Shown piece after piece: positions 33,934 through 44,758 of a stretch of 64,000 nt of DNA. The notes beneath the pieces are model-generated. The model saw only the letters and a list, made by a program, of their open reading frames with translations, was not told the DNA's origin and did no database searches. The translations under genes and the position numbers were made by a program. The DNA lies in the NCBI GenBank assembly GCA_023053685.1, contig JALIGW010000021.1:11635508-11699507 (forward strand), given 5' to 3'. Position 1 is the stretch's first letter. Every line of letters starts with the position of its first letter. The DNA is from Diadophis punctatus similis (taxonomy: Eukaryota > Chordata > Lepidosauria > Squamata > Dipsadidae).

Positions 33934-34029
33934 CCAGCCAGAGGTGGTATTTGCCAGTTCTCTGAACTACTCAAAATTTCCACTACTGGTTCTCCAGAAC
34001 CTGTCAGAACCTGCTGAATTTCACCCCTG
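33934..34029. mobile_element. Remaining end of the hAT MITE that spawned the satellite
   Basis: CCAGCCAGAGGTGGTATTTG to CTGCTGAATTTCACCCCTG, the intact terminus of the 7291 family, contiguous with the last satellite unit. Confidence 0.85.
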
Positions 34030-34687
34030 CTGTGATGGCCTGAGTGCTCTGTCAGCGAAAACAGGCTCCTGAGCTCTGTTTTCAGTTACGACGGCTTCCT
34101 GCAACCCTCTGCCAGTGAAAACGGAGCTCAGGAGGACCACCCACGGCCCTCCCGAGCTCCATTTTTGGCTGCAACGGCATCCTGCAACCCTCTACCAGCA
34201 AAAATGGAGCTCTGTCTGCGGCCCTCCCGAGCTCCATTTTTGCTGGCAGAGGCACCGTGGGCCGGTCCTGTCACGTGGTGAATATTGCCAGTTGTATGTA
34301 TATGCAGGGTGATGCATCCCTATTCTAATATTATGGTACATTCCATTACAAGCAGAACACCTGATGTGATCTTCTGCGCATATCTGCATTCCTGATTCTC
34401 CATTAATCACTTGTGGTTTGGCTCTGACCGGAACGGTCGCATTTAATTAGCAAGAATGTAACTATTCAGAATTTATTGCTTTTGTACCGAAATAAATATT
34501 TTCTATTAGACTTTTAATCTCAGTTTCATTTCTAATGTCTAGATTCCAAGAAAAGATCCACATCGCCTCTGTGAGATTTATTCTCACTTTAACAGGTCCT
34601 TTGCTGTTTCCAGAGTGGCCCCACGGGCCAAGTCTGAGCACCCCATGGGCCAGATCTGGGCCCCGGGCCTTGAGTTTGACACCCTTG
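34030..34687. mobile_element. hAT-type MITE (19616 family) split by a solo LTR
   Basis: Shares CCTCTGCCAGTGAAAACGGA and TTTTTGCTGGCAGAGGCACC with 19616-19974 and ends GAGTTTGACACCCTTG. The left terminus is missing next to the previous MITE. An LTR at 34269-34594 interrupts it, with GGTCC on both sides. Confidence 0.82.
34269..34594 (+). mobile_element. Solo LTR, family B, TSD GGTCC
   Basis: A 326-bp unit from TGTCACGTGGTG to CTCACTTTAACA, with exact 5-bp duplications GGTCC (34264-34268, 34595-34599). Reverse-complement partner of 19180-19502. The AATAAA within ACCGAAATAAATATTTTC agrees with the plus orientation. Confidence 0.9.
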
Positions 34688-35116
34688 TCATAGTATATAA
34701 TAATGAATTGTGGAAGAAAACTATAGTATACTTCTAAAATAAACTTCAAATACCCATAGGGAAAGGTAGAGAGGAACATAATGCTGAGTTCACCTTGAGA
34801 ATGAGTCAGCAGACGTTCATATTATTAGTTTTCTGGAGGCAGGTTGCAGTGGAATGGCATATGAAATGAGAGGTCAGATCATGCAAAAACCTGCTGAAGG
34901 CAAAGCGAAAGTAATGGACCTGACAGGAAAAGAAATTTGGTGAGACAAGGTAAAAGAATGAGGTTTGTTTGTATGTTTAGGCAGACATATAAACAAAATG
35001 GAACACGAATAACCAGTTTTCACCAATCTGCAAATAAGCTGTCAGCCACTTTCCTCAGATTCTTTTCTATCCTCTGTTTTTATTGATATCCACTATAGGT
35101 AGATTAGAAGGCCTTA
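34688..35116. other. Unique DNA, no gene seen
   Basis: No supported feature. Confidence 0.4.
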
Positions 35117-35745
35117 GTATTTTGCCTCTGTCTCTCTCTGTGTGTCTCTGTCTCTCTCTCTCTCTCTGTCTCTCTCTGTGTGTCTCTGTCTCTCTCTGTC
35201 TCTGTCTCTATCTATCTCTGTCTCTGTGTCTCTGTCTATTAAATCGGTGGGTGAAGCTGACAGGAACAGAGGCAGACTTCAGAAGTGAACAGCAAACAAC
35301 AACCTTTATTTCAGCACCACAGAAACAGAACAGAGAACAGGCGTCTTGACAGCTCCTTTTATACTGAAACTGTCAAACTCTCAACCAATGACAGGGCTCC
35401 AATTTCCCGCTTGCTGGCTGCTCGCGTCAGAGCCAATCAGGCTCGACTAGCAGCCAGCACGGTCGTAACTGCGAGGACTTAACACTCTCTGTGTCTCTGT
35501 CACTGTCTCTCTCTGTATCTCTCTGTCTCTGTCTCTCTGTCTCTGTCTCTCTGTCTGTCTCTTTCTCTCTCTCCGTGTGTGTCTCTGTCTCTCTGTCTCT
35601 GTCTCTGTCTTTCTCTCTCTCTGTGTCTCTCTCTCTCTCTCTGTCTCTATCTCTGTCTCTGTCTCTCTGTCTCTATCTCTGTCTCTCTGTCTCTCTCTGT
35701 CTCTCTCTGTCTCTCTCTGTCTCTCTCTGTGTCTGTGTCTCTCTT
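35117..35745. repeat. (TCTG/TC)n microsatellite split by an LTR
   Basis: Irregular TCTCTG repeats at 35117-35232 and 35485-35745 on either side of the LTR at 35233-35484. Confidence 0.95.
35233..35484 (-). mobile_element. Short LTR inside a microsatellite
   Basis: A 252-bp segment with TG...CA ends (plus strand TGTCTATTAAATCGG to GAGGACTTAACA). On the minus strand CCAAT (CTGATTGGCTCTGAC side, 35428-35433, and TCATTGGTTGAG, 35392-35397), a TATA box AGTATAAAAGG (about 35367-35357) and AATAAAGG (about 35311-35304) follow in LTR order. The TSD is unreadable in the repeat (GTCTC against CTCTC). Confidence 0.65.
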
Positions 35746-36013
35746 GCATCACAAGAGATGCAAGTGCACAAAATAGCACTAAAATAACACAATTAATGTT
35801 GCTCGTTTCTGGGGAAAATCTGTTTAATTTGTACATATTTTACTCTATATTTCTATTTTAAATTTTATGTCATGTAGCATGCCTTCTTTTAACTGTGATG
35901 CTTCTGACATGAATAAACAAACAAACAAGCATTACGATCGGAGAATTAAAAAGGCAAATAAGCCAGTTAAACCATGTTTGGCGAATGTGTTTTTTGGTGA
36001 GAGTCTGTTTGCA

Positions 36014-36293
36014 CAGAGGTGGGTTCCTGCCGGTTTGGATAGGTTCTATAGGACAGGTAGCAGGAATTTTCCCCCACTCGCCGAACTGGCAGCAATGGCC
36101 GGATGGCCACGCCCCCGAACCGGCTCTCTCAGCTTATGGTGCCACCATCTTAGTTTTCAATTCTGTGCATGCGCATAAGCTGTTTTTTGCTTCTGAGCAT
36201 GCACAGTGCTTTTTGGCACTGCACATGTGCAGTGCAGCCACGTGGCGCGGGAGGAAGCAAACTGGCAGCAAGTTAGGTTAGAACCCACCCCTG
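36014..36293. mobile_element. hAT-type MITE, 8-bp TSD (7/8)
   Basis: Ends CAGAGGTGGGTTCC and GAACCCACCCCTG; flanks TGTTTGCA (36006-36013) and AGTTTGCA (36294-36301). Same family as 5637-6045. Confidence 0.87.
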
Positions 36294-36301
36294 AGTTTGC
36301 A

Positions 36302-36751
36302 TTTGTTACAAAATTGTCTGCATTCTAATTCAATGCTAAAATTGTGTTTCTTAAACCTCACTGTGCTTTATGTTGAATGTGAACCACTTGTAACATCACT
36401 GAATTAATGGAATTTATGATGAATTTATGATAAATGTATATCTTTCTTTAAAACTTTCATTGTTGGGAAAATAGCATTGATGATGTACCTGTAAGGTATC
36501 TTAAATGGTTAAAAATGCACAATGAAACCACTGCTTTTATCTATGTCACAAGAAAGCTGGCTTGAGACAGAAAAAAAAAAGGACAGGGAAAGGCAATTTG
36601 AGTTCCTTTCCTGGAGTTATTTCATCAGCTGAAGAGGTGAACAACTTCACAATAAAGTCTTCTCATAACTTAAGTGCGACACTGATTGTTCTCACCACAT
36701 CAACAATGGCCATTAGCTTTTGCCCCTACTGTGTCTAGTAAGATTGAATGT
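36302..36751. other. Unique or old LTR-like DNA
   Basis: CACAATAAAGTCTTCTC followed by TGATTGTTCTCACCACATCA (36648-36703) resembles an LTR polyadenylation/U5 end, but no matching left end was found. Confidence 0.3.
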
Positions 36752-37795
36752 AGAAAGCCAGCCATGGATGCAACAGGGTTATTTTCAGGAGGAAAGTCTT
36801 TTGCAGGAAAGAAGGAAGGAAGGAAGGAAGGAAGGAAGGAAGGAAGGAAGGAAGGAAGGAAGGAAGGAAGGAAGGAAGGAAGGAAGGAAGGAAGGAAGGA
36901 AAGGAGGGAGGGAGGGCTCCTACTGTGTTTTGTAAGATCTATTGTAGAAAGCCAACCATGAATGCAACAGGCTTATTTTTGCAGGAAAGAATGAAAGAAT
37001 GAATGAATGAAAGAAAGAAGGAAGGAAGGAAGGAAGGAAGGAAGGAAGGAAGGAAGGAAGGAAGGAAGGAAGGAAGGAAGGAAAGGAGGGAGGGAGGGCT
37101 CCTACTGTGTTTTGTAAGATCTATTTTAGAAAGCCAACCATGAATGCAACAGGCTTATTTTTGCAGGAAAGAATGAAAGAATGAATGAAAGAAAGAAAGA
37201 AAGAAGGAAGGAAGGAAGGAAGGAAGGAAGGAAGGAAGGAAGGAAGGAAGGAAGGAAGGAAGGAAGGAAGGAGATCTAATATAGAAAGCCAACCATGAAT
37301 GCAACAGGCTTATTTTTGCAGGAAAGAATGAAAGAATGAATGAATGAAAGAAGGAAGGAAAGAAGGAAGGAAGGAAGGAAGGAAGGAAGGAAGGAAGGAA
37401 GGAAGGAAGGAAGGAAGGAAGGAAGGAGATCTAATATAGAAAGCCAACCATGAATGCAACAGGCTTATTTTTGCAGGAAAGAATGAAAGAATGAATGAAT
37501 GAATGAAAGAAGGAAGGAAAGAAGGAAGGAAGCAAGGAAGGAAGGAAGGAAGGAAGGAAGGAAGGAAGGAAGGAAGGAAGGAAGGAAGGAAGGAAGGAAG
37601 GAAGGAGATCTAATATAGAAAGCCAACCATGAATGCAACAGGTTTATTTTTGCAGGAAAGAAGGAAGGAAGGAAAGAAAGAAAGAAAGAAGGAAGGAAAG
37701 AAGGAAGGAAGCAAGGAAGGAAGGAAGGAAGGAAGGAAGGAAGGAAGGAAGGAAGGAAGGAAGGAAGGAAGGAAGGAAGGAAGGAAGGAAGACTG
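36752..37795. repeat. Six-unit composite tandem array (155-194 bp units with (GGAA)n)
   Basis: Each unit starts AGAAAGCCAACCATGAATGC (first copy variant), continues AACAGGCTTATTTTTGCAGG, and ends in (GAAT)n/(GGAA)n. Unit starts: 36752, 36946, 37128, 37283, 37438, 37617. Units 3-5 share GGAGATCTAATAT before the next start. Confidence 0.95.
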
Positions 37796-39136
37796 CATGT
37801 CAACTATACCTTACTGTACATTTCATCTTTGGCATGCATTGTTGTATAATCAGATACTGGAGTGAGGCCAGAACACAATATCTGCAAGAATTAAGGGGGA
37901 CACAATGCCAATAACTATATGCTTGGTCAGTATCTATGCGATATATATTCTGCTTTTCATTCTTGTAAAATTTTATAAATCTCTCTGCAAGTTTTGAAGT
38001 TGTGCTGGTGAGCAAAACTCAGCCCTGTCTCCCAACTCAAACATGATCCATAATTTGATCAAATGCTCCTGGGCACTATTAAATAGTAATAATGAACTTC
38101 ACCTAAAGCCCTTAATAATTTTGTTCCCCATTTCCTTCCCTAATTACCCATGACTCCCTATTTATTATTGCTCCATTCCCTGCCTTGAGGCCTGCTAAAA
38201 ATACTAGGAATGATAAATTAAACAATACATTTTGGCACACAGTTAACCAGTGGGAAGGGTTATAATTTAACGGCTTGTCTTCTGAATTAATTATTTCTGA
38301 ATTATTTAATTGCAGCTGCTAACTTTTTTTTTTAACCAAAGCCCTTCATTGGTAGCTCAAATTCACTGACATAGCCTCCCTGGAATCCAGAGAAAGCCAT
38401 TAAAAGCATATATGTTTAAATTAAATTTGAAAAGGTCCCTCCATGCATATGTGCACCACTCTTCCATTTATAACTGTATTTATATATATTTTTGCTAACG
38501 AGCATCGTCTACTGTAAAAAAAAAACCACCAGAATGCTATTTTTCGGAGTACTCTCCAAAGTCTAATCAGTAAGCAATTGTTACAACATCGCTAATGTCT
38601 TTCTTCCACCCTGTTTTGGTAAGTAACAACTATCATTGACTAGATATTAGTATGTTCTTATGGGTTTTACTTGCAACCCGGTTCTTTTAAATTAAGCCTT
38701 GAGTTATTGGAATATTAGAATACAGTGTTTGCAAGTCGGTCTCTCCCTCCTGCTTAATTAAGCCGTGGAATAATTGGTCTTTTTTGCTGAGATGACACTC
38801 GGGAGGGTAATTCGACTCTTTTATTTGCAAATGTGTGAAGATTGTGTCATGTCGCAGGATGTTGATTAGAAGGAGAAAGGAAATATGAATAGGTCTCTGC
38901 TCTTGAGAGTCCACAGGTCCTGAAGTCACTTTGCCTCCATAATCAGACCCTCCTTCTAAAATACTCATCTGTGGGTCCTTAGCTTTCTTTAAAGATTTTA
39001 AAGGCATGAGGGAAACAGAAATTTGGGGGTTTTCTTTCATTTTTAGCTCCTGTTAGATTCACCACAGGAGAAATCATCATTGCCACAGGTGTTGATATTC
39101 AAACGAATACCATTTTCAGCATGTTTTAAAAGTTTG
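37796..39136. other. Largest repeat-poor block, candidate conserved non-coding DNA
   Basis: 1.3 kb without recognised repeats. AT-rich words GAATTAATTATTTCTGAATT (38285-38304) and an octamer-like ATTTGCAAAT (38823-38832) stand out. A 117-codon minus frame (39040-38687) has no known motif. Confidence 0.35.
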
Positions 39137-39190
39137 TTCTCTCTTTCTCTATTTATCTAACCATCTATCATTTCTCTCTGTCTCTTTCTG

Positions 39191-39228
<38 letters not shown>

Positions 39229-39310
39229 GCTGTCTGTCTATCTGTCTGTCTGTCTACCTACCTACCTACCTACCTACCTACCTACCTACCTACCTACCTA
39301 CCTACCTACC

Positions 39311-39394
<84 letters not shown>

Positions 39395-39530
39395 CTATCT
39401 ATCATCTCTCTCTCTATCCATCTGTCTGTCTTTGTATCTCTCTATCTAACCATCCATCTAACCATCTCTTCCCCCCCTCTTATCTCTCTCCTCTCTTTTC
39501 TCTCTCTTCTCTCTCTTTCTCCTTGTTAAG
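39137..39530. repeat. (TCTG)n(CCTA)n(TC)n compound microsatellite
   Basis: TCTG to about 39255, CCTA to 39310, CT to 39390, then irregular TCTC/ATCT. Confidence 0.96.
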
Positions 39531-39922
39531 CCCAGTGTCAAATTGCAGAATGTGGAACATTATTCAATGTCAAATCATTTCTATACCGTTGCCAGGAAAA
39601 CCAAATAGGTATTGACGTGGACACGAAATATGAAATCATCAGGAGCTGAACTTCACTTGCAAGACACATGTCTTTAGTTAAATAATATTGGGATCTTTGC
39701 ATATATTTTATGATGATAGATTGCAAGTTTAAAACCCAGCTAATGTAGACCTAAAGCTCAATTAACATTGAGCAGCCAAGATATTACTTATTTTAGAAAT
39801 GAAGAATTAAAACTTAGAATAAACCCTCCTTTGCTCTTTTAATTTTCATCTGTTGTTGTTTTTTAATGCAAGCTGCAACAACCTAAGGAAGGAAGATTAG
39901 GCAAAATGATTACAATGATTAC

Positions 39923-40030
39923 AATAAAGGAGAATATTTGTAGCTTTTTCATCATGATTAAGTCACCTAGTTTATGTAATGAAACATCTGCAAGAAAACA
40001 AACAAGCTCAGAGAGCACCAAGGACCCATC
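39923..40030 (+). mobile_element. Penelope-like repeat, second copy
   Basis: GGAGAATATTTGTAGC, CACCTAGTTTATGTAATG, GAAACATCTGCAAGAAAAC and AGCTCAGAGAGCACCAAGGA match 17355-17471 joined to 18338-18420, without the LINE. Confidence 0.5.
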
Positions 40031-40062
40031 AAAATGATTACAGCTAGTCCTAGCATTAGAAT

Positions 40063-40266
40063 CAGGGTTGAAATCCAGCAGGTTCTGACTGGTTCTGGAT
40101 ATAGAAATTTTGAGTAGCTCGGAGAACCGGCAAATACCACCTCTGGCTGGCCCCAGAGTGGGGTGGGAATGGGGATTTTGCAGTATCCTTCCCCTGCCAC
40201 GCCCACCAAGCCACACCCACTAAGCCACACCACACCATGCCCACCAAGCCACGCCTACAGAACCAG
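40063..40266. mobile_element. hAT MITE (7291 family), right end lost
   Basis: CAGGGTTGAAATCCAGCAGG start, one copy of the satellite motif (GGGATTTTGCAGTATCC), then CCACGCCCACCAAGCCACA. It joins a LINE directly at 40267. Confidence 0.82.
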
Positions 40267-40640
40267 TCCTTCCTGTTAATGACTACTTCAGCTTCAACCG
40301 CAACAATACACGAGCACGTAATAGATTCAAACTAAATGTAAAGCGCTCCAAACTTGACTGCACTCAGCAACAGAGTGATCAATGCCTGGAATGCACTACC
40401 TGACTCTGAGGTTTCTTCCCCAAACCCCAAAAACTTGAACCTTAGACTGTCTACAGTCGACATCTCCCCGTTTCTAAGAGGTCTGTAAGGGGCGTGCATA
40501 AGCACACCACTGTGCCTACCGTCCCTGTCCTACTGTCCTATTGTCCTCTTTTATCGTTACTTTTTACTTAAGTTTATACAAACTACTACTATCCTATACA
40601 TGTTTGACAAATAAATAAATAAATAAAATAAAATAAATTG
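40267..40640 (+). mobile_element. Jockey-superfamily LINE C-terminus
   Basis: PVNDYFSFNRNNTRARNRFK, a short deletion, then NRVINAWNALPDSEVSSPNP and ISPFLRGL-stop; 3' UTR and (AAAT)n tail. Confidence 0.82.
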
Positions 40641-41056
40641 GATTTCATCACTGATTAGAATACATATAACTCTTGTGGGCTTAGAAAGAGGGTTGTTTAA
40701 TCTCCTAAGGAAGTTCTGGAGATGTTCACACAACAATTTGTTTCCCCAAATCCTGCACTCTCATCCCCGCGTTGCTGTTGCTTTCCACCATGCTGATTTT
40801 TTTTCCACCTCTTTATTTTCAGTGTAAGATTCATGAGCCATGCTCTATTTCTGCATTTTTCATTATCCCGGCTGTCATGCCACTGACATCCTCCTGCTAA
40901 TATACCGAATGACCTCTTCCTTTCACCGTCATTGGAAGATAAGTGCAGCAGTTATTTAAAGGGAAGTGAAAAATATGAAGTGCACTTTGTGGTTGCCTTG
41001 AAGTTTTTTTCCCCATTCTTTCTCTTTTTCAATCTGAACTTCCTTGTGTATTTATA
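40641..41056. other. Unique DNA, no gene seen
   Basis: No supported feature. Confidence 0.4.
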
Positions 41057-41333
41057 CCATGTTTCGCTGAAAATAAGACTCTGTCTTACATTTTTTTGAA
41101 CCCCGAAATAAGCGCTTGGCCTTATTTTTGGGGAGGTCTTATTATTTTGGGGTGTGTGGAGCAAGACAGGGCTCCTCTTGCCATCTTACCTGATTTCCAG
41201 CTCTGTCTCCCTAACCCTAACCAGAGAAAAAGGCGGGGACCACCTGTGCATGTGGTTAAATATTTTGGGGGAGGGCTTATTTTCAGGGGAAGGGCTTATT
41301 TTCACGGGATGTCTTATTTTCAGGGAAACACGG
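41057..41333. mobile_element. MITE with both inverted termini
   Basis: CCATGTTTCGCTGAAAATAA at the left; at the right the reverse complement reads CCGTGTTTCCCTGAAAATAA. Carries CCCTAACCCTAACC inside, as does 31131-31395. 277 bp, no coding capacity. Confidence 0.82.
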
Positions 41334-41812
41334 CATTGTATGCATTTAATTCTGCTTTTCCTTTCTTTTCTCTTCGCCCAAATTCAAATTCTCGGATGTC
41401 TTCGATCTTTCCAGAAACTCTATGCCAGATTATCATCTTATATCCGCCTTTAGTGTGAAAAGGAATCCGGTGGTATCTTTTCAGACTGACCAATTTGATT
41501 CAAAGTCTAGTAAGCTTTCATCAACGTCTACTTATGCCTTTTTAGAAAAATTATTAATCTAAAGAAAAAAATGAAGCCCATGAAATAGTGCACTTATCAG
41601 CCTTACCAGGTAAACCAGACAGGAAACACAGCCAGATACAGCAAACAAATTCTGTTTTATTGTAAAGCGACACAAAACAGAATCTTGCAAGTCTGAAAGT
41701 TACAGTTTCCCTATCATCTCCTTCATGGTCCAATTACTTTGGGGACCGGGGGTGGGGGGTGGGGAGGTTCCTTCTTGAGTGTCTTGTTCCAGGTTTCTTT
41801 TGAATTTTAGTA
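41334..41812. other. Unique DNA, no gene seen
   Basis: No supported feature. Confidence 0.4.
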
Positions 41813-41820
41813 CCCTAGAC

Positions 41821-42242
41821 CAGTGATGGCGAACCTTTTTTTCCTCGGGTGCTGAAATAGTGTGTGCGTGCGCTATTGCACGTGCGTGCGTGCCCACACC
41901 CATAATTCAAAGCCCCCCATTCACCCCACCCCCCTGCACATGCGTGCATGATCCCCCACTCACCCATTTCCCAACTTCCAGTGGGCCCTGTAGGCCCATT
42001 TTTTGCCCTCCCCAGGCTCCAGAGGCTTTCTTAGAGCTTGGGGAGGGCAAAAACGCTCCCCCGGTCACCCTGGAGCCCTCCGAAGGCCAAAATCGCCCTC
42101 CCAGAGCCTCCGCGCGAGCCAAAAATCAGCTGGCGGGCATACACATGCGCGCTGCAGCTGAGCTAGGGCAATGGCTCGCGTGCCGGCAGATATGGCTCCG
42201 CATGCCACCTGGGGCACCTGTGCCATAGGTTCGCCATCACTG
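41821..42242. mobile_element. hAT-type MITE, perfect 8-bp TSD CCCTAGAC
   Basis: Ends CAGTGATGGCGAACCTTTTT and ATAGGTTCGCCATCACTG. Exact flanks CCCTAGAC at 41813-41820 and 42243-42250. Same family as 45831-46246. Confidence 0.93.
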
Positions 42243-42376
42243 CCCTAGACTGAGATGGCTCTCTTCCTGCAGTATCAACCTTAAGGTAAATCAGAGAAAT
42301 ATGTGATGGGTTTGCTTCTCCATGTAGACTGAGATCTATCACCAATCATTTAATCTGATATAAAAAGTTGCAGGCT

Positions 42377-42776
42377 ATCTTCTTCTTCTTCTTCTTCTTC
42401 TTCTTCTTCTTCTTCTTCTTCTTCTTCTTCTTCTTCTTCTTCTTCTTCTTCTTCTTCTTCTTCTTCTTCTTCTTCTTCTTCTTCTCCTTCTCCTCCTTCT
42501 CCTTCTCCTTCTCCTTCTCCTTCTCCTTCTCCTTCTCCTCCTTCCTCCTCCTCCTCCCCCTCCTCCTCTTTCCTCCTCCTCCTCCTCCTCCTTTCTTCTT
42601 CTTCTTCTTCTTCTTCTTCTTCTTCTTCTTCTTCTTCTTCTTCTTCTTCTTCTTCTTCTTCTTCTTCTTCTTCTTCTTCTTCTTCTTCTTCTTCTCCTTC
42701 TCCTTCTCCTTCTCCTTCTCCTTCTCCTCCTCCTCCTCCTCCTCCTCCTCCTTCCTCCTCCTCCTCCTCCTCCCTA
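42377..42776. repeat. (TTC)n/(TCC)n/(CTTCTC)n pyrimidine array
   Basis: Two successive TTC arrays, each passing into CTCCTT and TCC variants: the same order repeated twice. Confidence 0.97.
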
Positions 42777-43190
42777 GGGTATTCCCGCAGGTGCAGGGTC
42801 TGCTTTTCAGATCATTGAACACCACTTTGCATGGTCAGCTGTGTCTCCAGGACCCAGGCCCACGGCTTGCATACCTTTGTTGATGGTGTCTTGTTATCTC
42901 TGTTTTTGGCGCCTCTGTTTTCACCGGCCATTGACTTCTAGTTGGTAGGCAGTCTTGTCAGCGATGGAAGGTGCTTGTCTCAGGACATGTCCATACACGC
43001 AGAGCCGGCCTTCTCTCATCTCCTCTATAATTGGTGCCACGCCAAAATGTTGTCAGATGTGATCATGTGTGATGTGGTCAAGAAGGGAGATGCCCGATAT
43101 CCAATGGAGCATTCCCATTTCCATGGCATAGAGATAGCTTTCGTTCCCTGTTGTTGCTGCCCAGCATTCATTTAGATGTTGCTTATTACT
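42777..43190 (-). mobile_element. RTE-like LINE, reverse transcriptase C-terminal region
   Basis: On the minus strand: YAMEMGMLHWISGISLLDHI, then a TGA in place of an arginine codon, QHFGVAPIIEEMREGRL, VYGHVLRQAPSI, and downstream VNGR-stop. The MEM-ML-W--G---LD and YGHVLR motifs mark the C-terminal domain of RTE-like non-LTR elements. The pyrimidine array adjoins its 3' side. Confidence 0.7.
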
Positions 43191-43408
43191 GGTATTGGAT
43201 TCTGAATTGAAATTGGCAACCTCATTTGGTCTGAGCAAAAAACAACAAACAAACAAACAAACCCAAAAAAAAGCCTTGAATTTTATTATGAATGAAGACA
43301 AATATACATGTCCCAGGATAATGTTGCAGGATCCAATCTGGATTGGTCACCGGGACCAGAGGTTTTGCCTTCTGAGCTTTTGGATTCGTGTTGAAGTTCA
43401 TCCTCAGA

Positions 43409-43631
43409 GAGCCGAGGTGGGGCAATGGTTAAAATGCAGCACTGCAGTTCAGCAGTTCAGCTGTTCAAATCTCATCGGCTCAAGGTTGACTCAGCCTTCC
43501 ATCCTTCTGAGGTGGGTAAAATGAGGCCCCTGATTGTTGGGGGCAATATGCTGAACTCTGTAAACCGCTTAGAGAGGGCTGTAAAGCACTATGAAGCGGT
43601 ATATAAGTCTAAGTGCTATTGCTATTGCTAA
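43409..43631 (+). mobile_element. tRNA-derived squamate SINE (type A)
   Basis: Head GAGCCGAGGTGGGGCAATGG (A-box region), B-box-like GTTCAAATCTC, body AAGGTTGACTCAGCCTTCCA, tail AAGTGCTATTGCTATTGCTA. Confidence 0.92.
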
Positions 43632-43872
43632 TTTCTCTCTGTTAGAGAGAAGTTCCCTGAAGATGGCATCCAGCATGGAAGATAAAACCTCTGGTCCCAG
43701 TGACTGATCCAGATTGGATCCTTGAATTTTATTTATTTAAGAAAGCTTATATGGCTTCCCAAATCACTCTCAATGACTTCCAATGGCTGATAACAAAAAA
43801 ACCAAGTATAGGATCCTTAACCAAATCTCATGGTAGACTATATCTTTAGACTCAATTAGATTTAGCCCTTGA

Positions 43873-44254
43873 TGTCTATGGAGATTCTCAGTCCTCCAGG
43901 TCATGGTTGTCCCAAAGGTGCTTTTTTTAAGAGGCAACTGGACTTTCCTGTTTTTCTCCGAAGATGTTTCACTTCTCATCCAAGAAGCTTCTTCAGCTCT
44001 GACTGGATGGTGGGGAATGGAAGGATTTATGCTCCTTGCAGACAGCTGGTGGCCCTGATGACAAAGATAAACCTCCAAGTGGCCTCAACGACTCACTAAA
44101 ATAATGCAAATGACCAGCTATCAGCAAGGGGTATAAATCCTTCCATTCTCTACCATCCAATCAGAGCTGAAGAAGCTTCTTGGATGAGAAGCAAAACATC
44201 TTCAAAGAAAAACCAGAAAGTCCAGTTGCCTCTTGAAAAAAGCACCTTTGGGAT
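43873..44254. mobile_element. Foldback repeat (Penelope-like arms)
   Basis: Left arm 43910-44036 and right arm 44131-44254 are about 90% reverse complements (TCATCCAAGAAGCTTCTTCA is self-complementary with TGAAGAAGCTTCTTGGATGA). Spacer about 95 bp. Outer GTCTATGGAGATTCTCAGTC matches other copies. Confidence 0.8.
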
Positions 44255-44505
44255 TTAACCCTTGAGTTACACAGAAATAGTTCAAAGGATTAACATTTCC
44301 GTCATTATCCAAGATCCTGAAGGAAGAGATTTAAAAAATATGAGACGACAATTTTGTTTTATTTCAAGCAAAGAGACCTGACATGTTTGTCTAAAGAAAT
44401 ACCAATCCAAAACAGAAGGCTGCAGACTGATGTTATAAATGGACTATTGATCGGTGGCCTGCAAAAGCAAATATTTTATTGGGAAGGCAGAAGGCGAAAA
44501 TAGGA

Positions 44506-44758
44506 AAATAGCAATAGCACTTAGCAATAGCACTTAGACTTATATACCGCTTCATAGTGCTTTACAGCCCTCTCTAAGCGGTTTACGGAGTTCAGCATAT
44601 TGCCCCCAACAATCTGGGTCCTCATTTTACCGACCTCAGAAGGATGGAAGGCTGAGTCAACCTTGAGCCGGTGAGATTTGAACTGCTGAACTGCTGAACT
44701 AGCAGTCAGCTGGAGTAGCCTGCAGTAGCTGCATTTAACCACTGCACCATCTCGGCTC
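44506..44758 (-). mobile_element. tRNA-derived squamate SINE (type A)
   Basis: Full length: minus-strand GAGCCGAGATGGTGCAGTGG head to TGCTATTGCTAAGTGCTATT tail, with the last part of the tail duplicated. Confidence 0.92.

Noticed and set aside
32553..33983. Open frames of 392-476 codons on both strands
   Set aside because: They are translations of the 41/42-bp satellite; the period keeps several frames open on both strands at once, and the peptide simply repeats.
38687..39040. 117-codon minus frame in a repeat-poor block
   Set aside because: Frames of this length are expected many times by chance in 64 kb at this base composition.
43409..43480. Functional tRNA gene
   Set aside because: The tRNA-like head is followed by a SINE body and tail and occurs many times; no cloverleaf with anticodon arm can be drawn.
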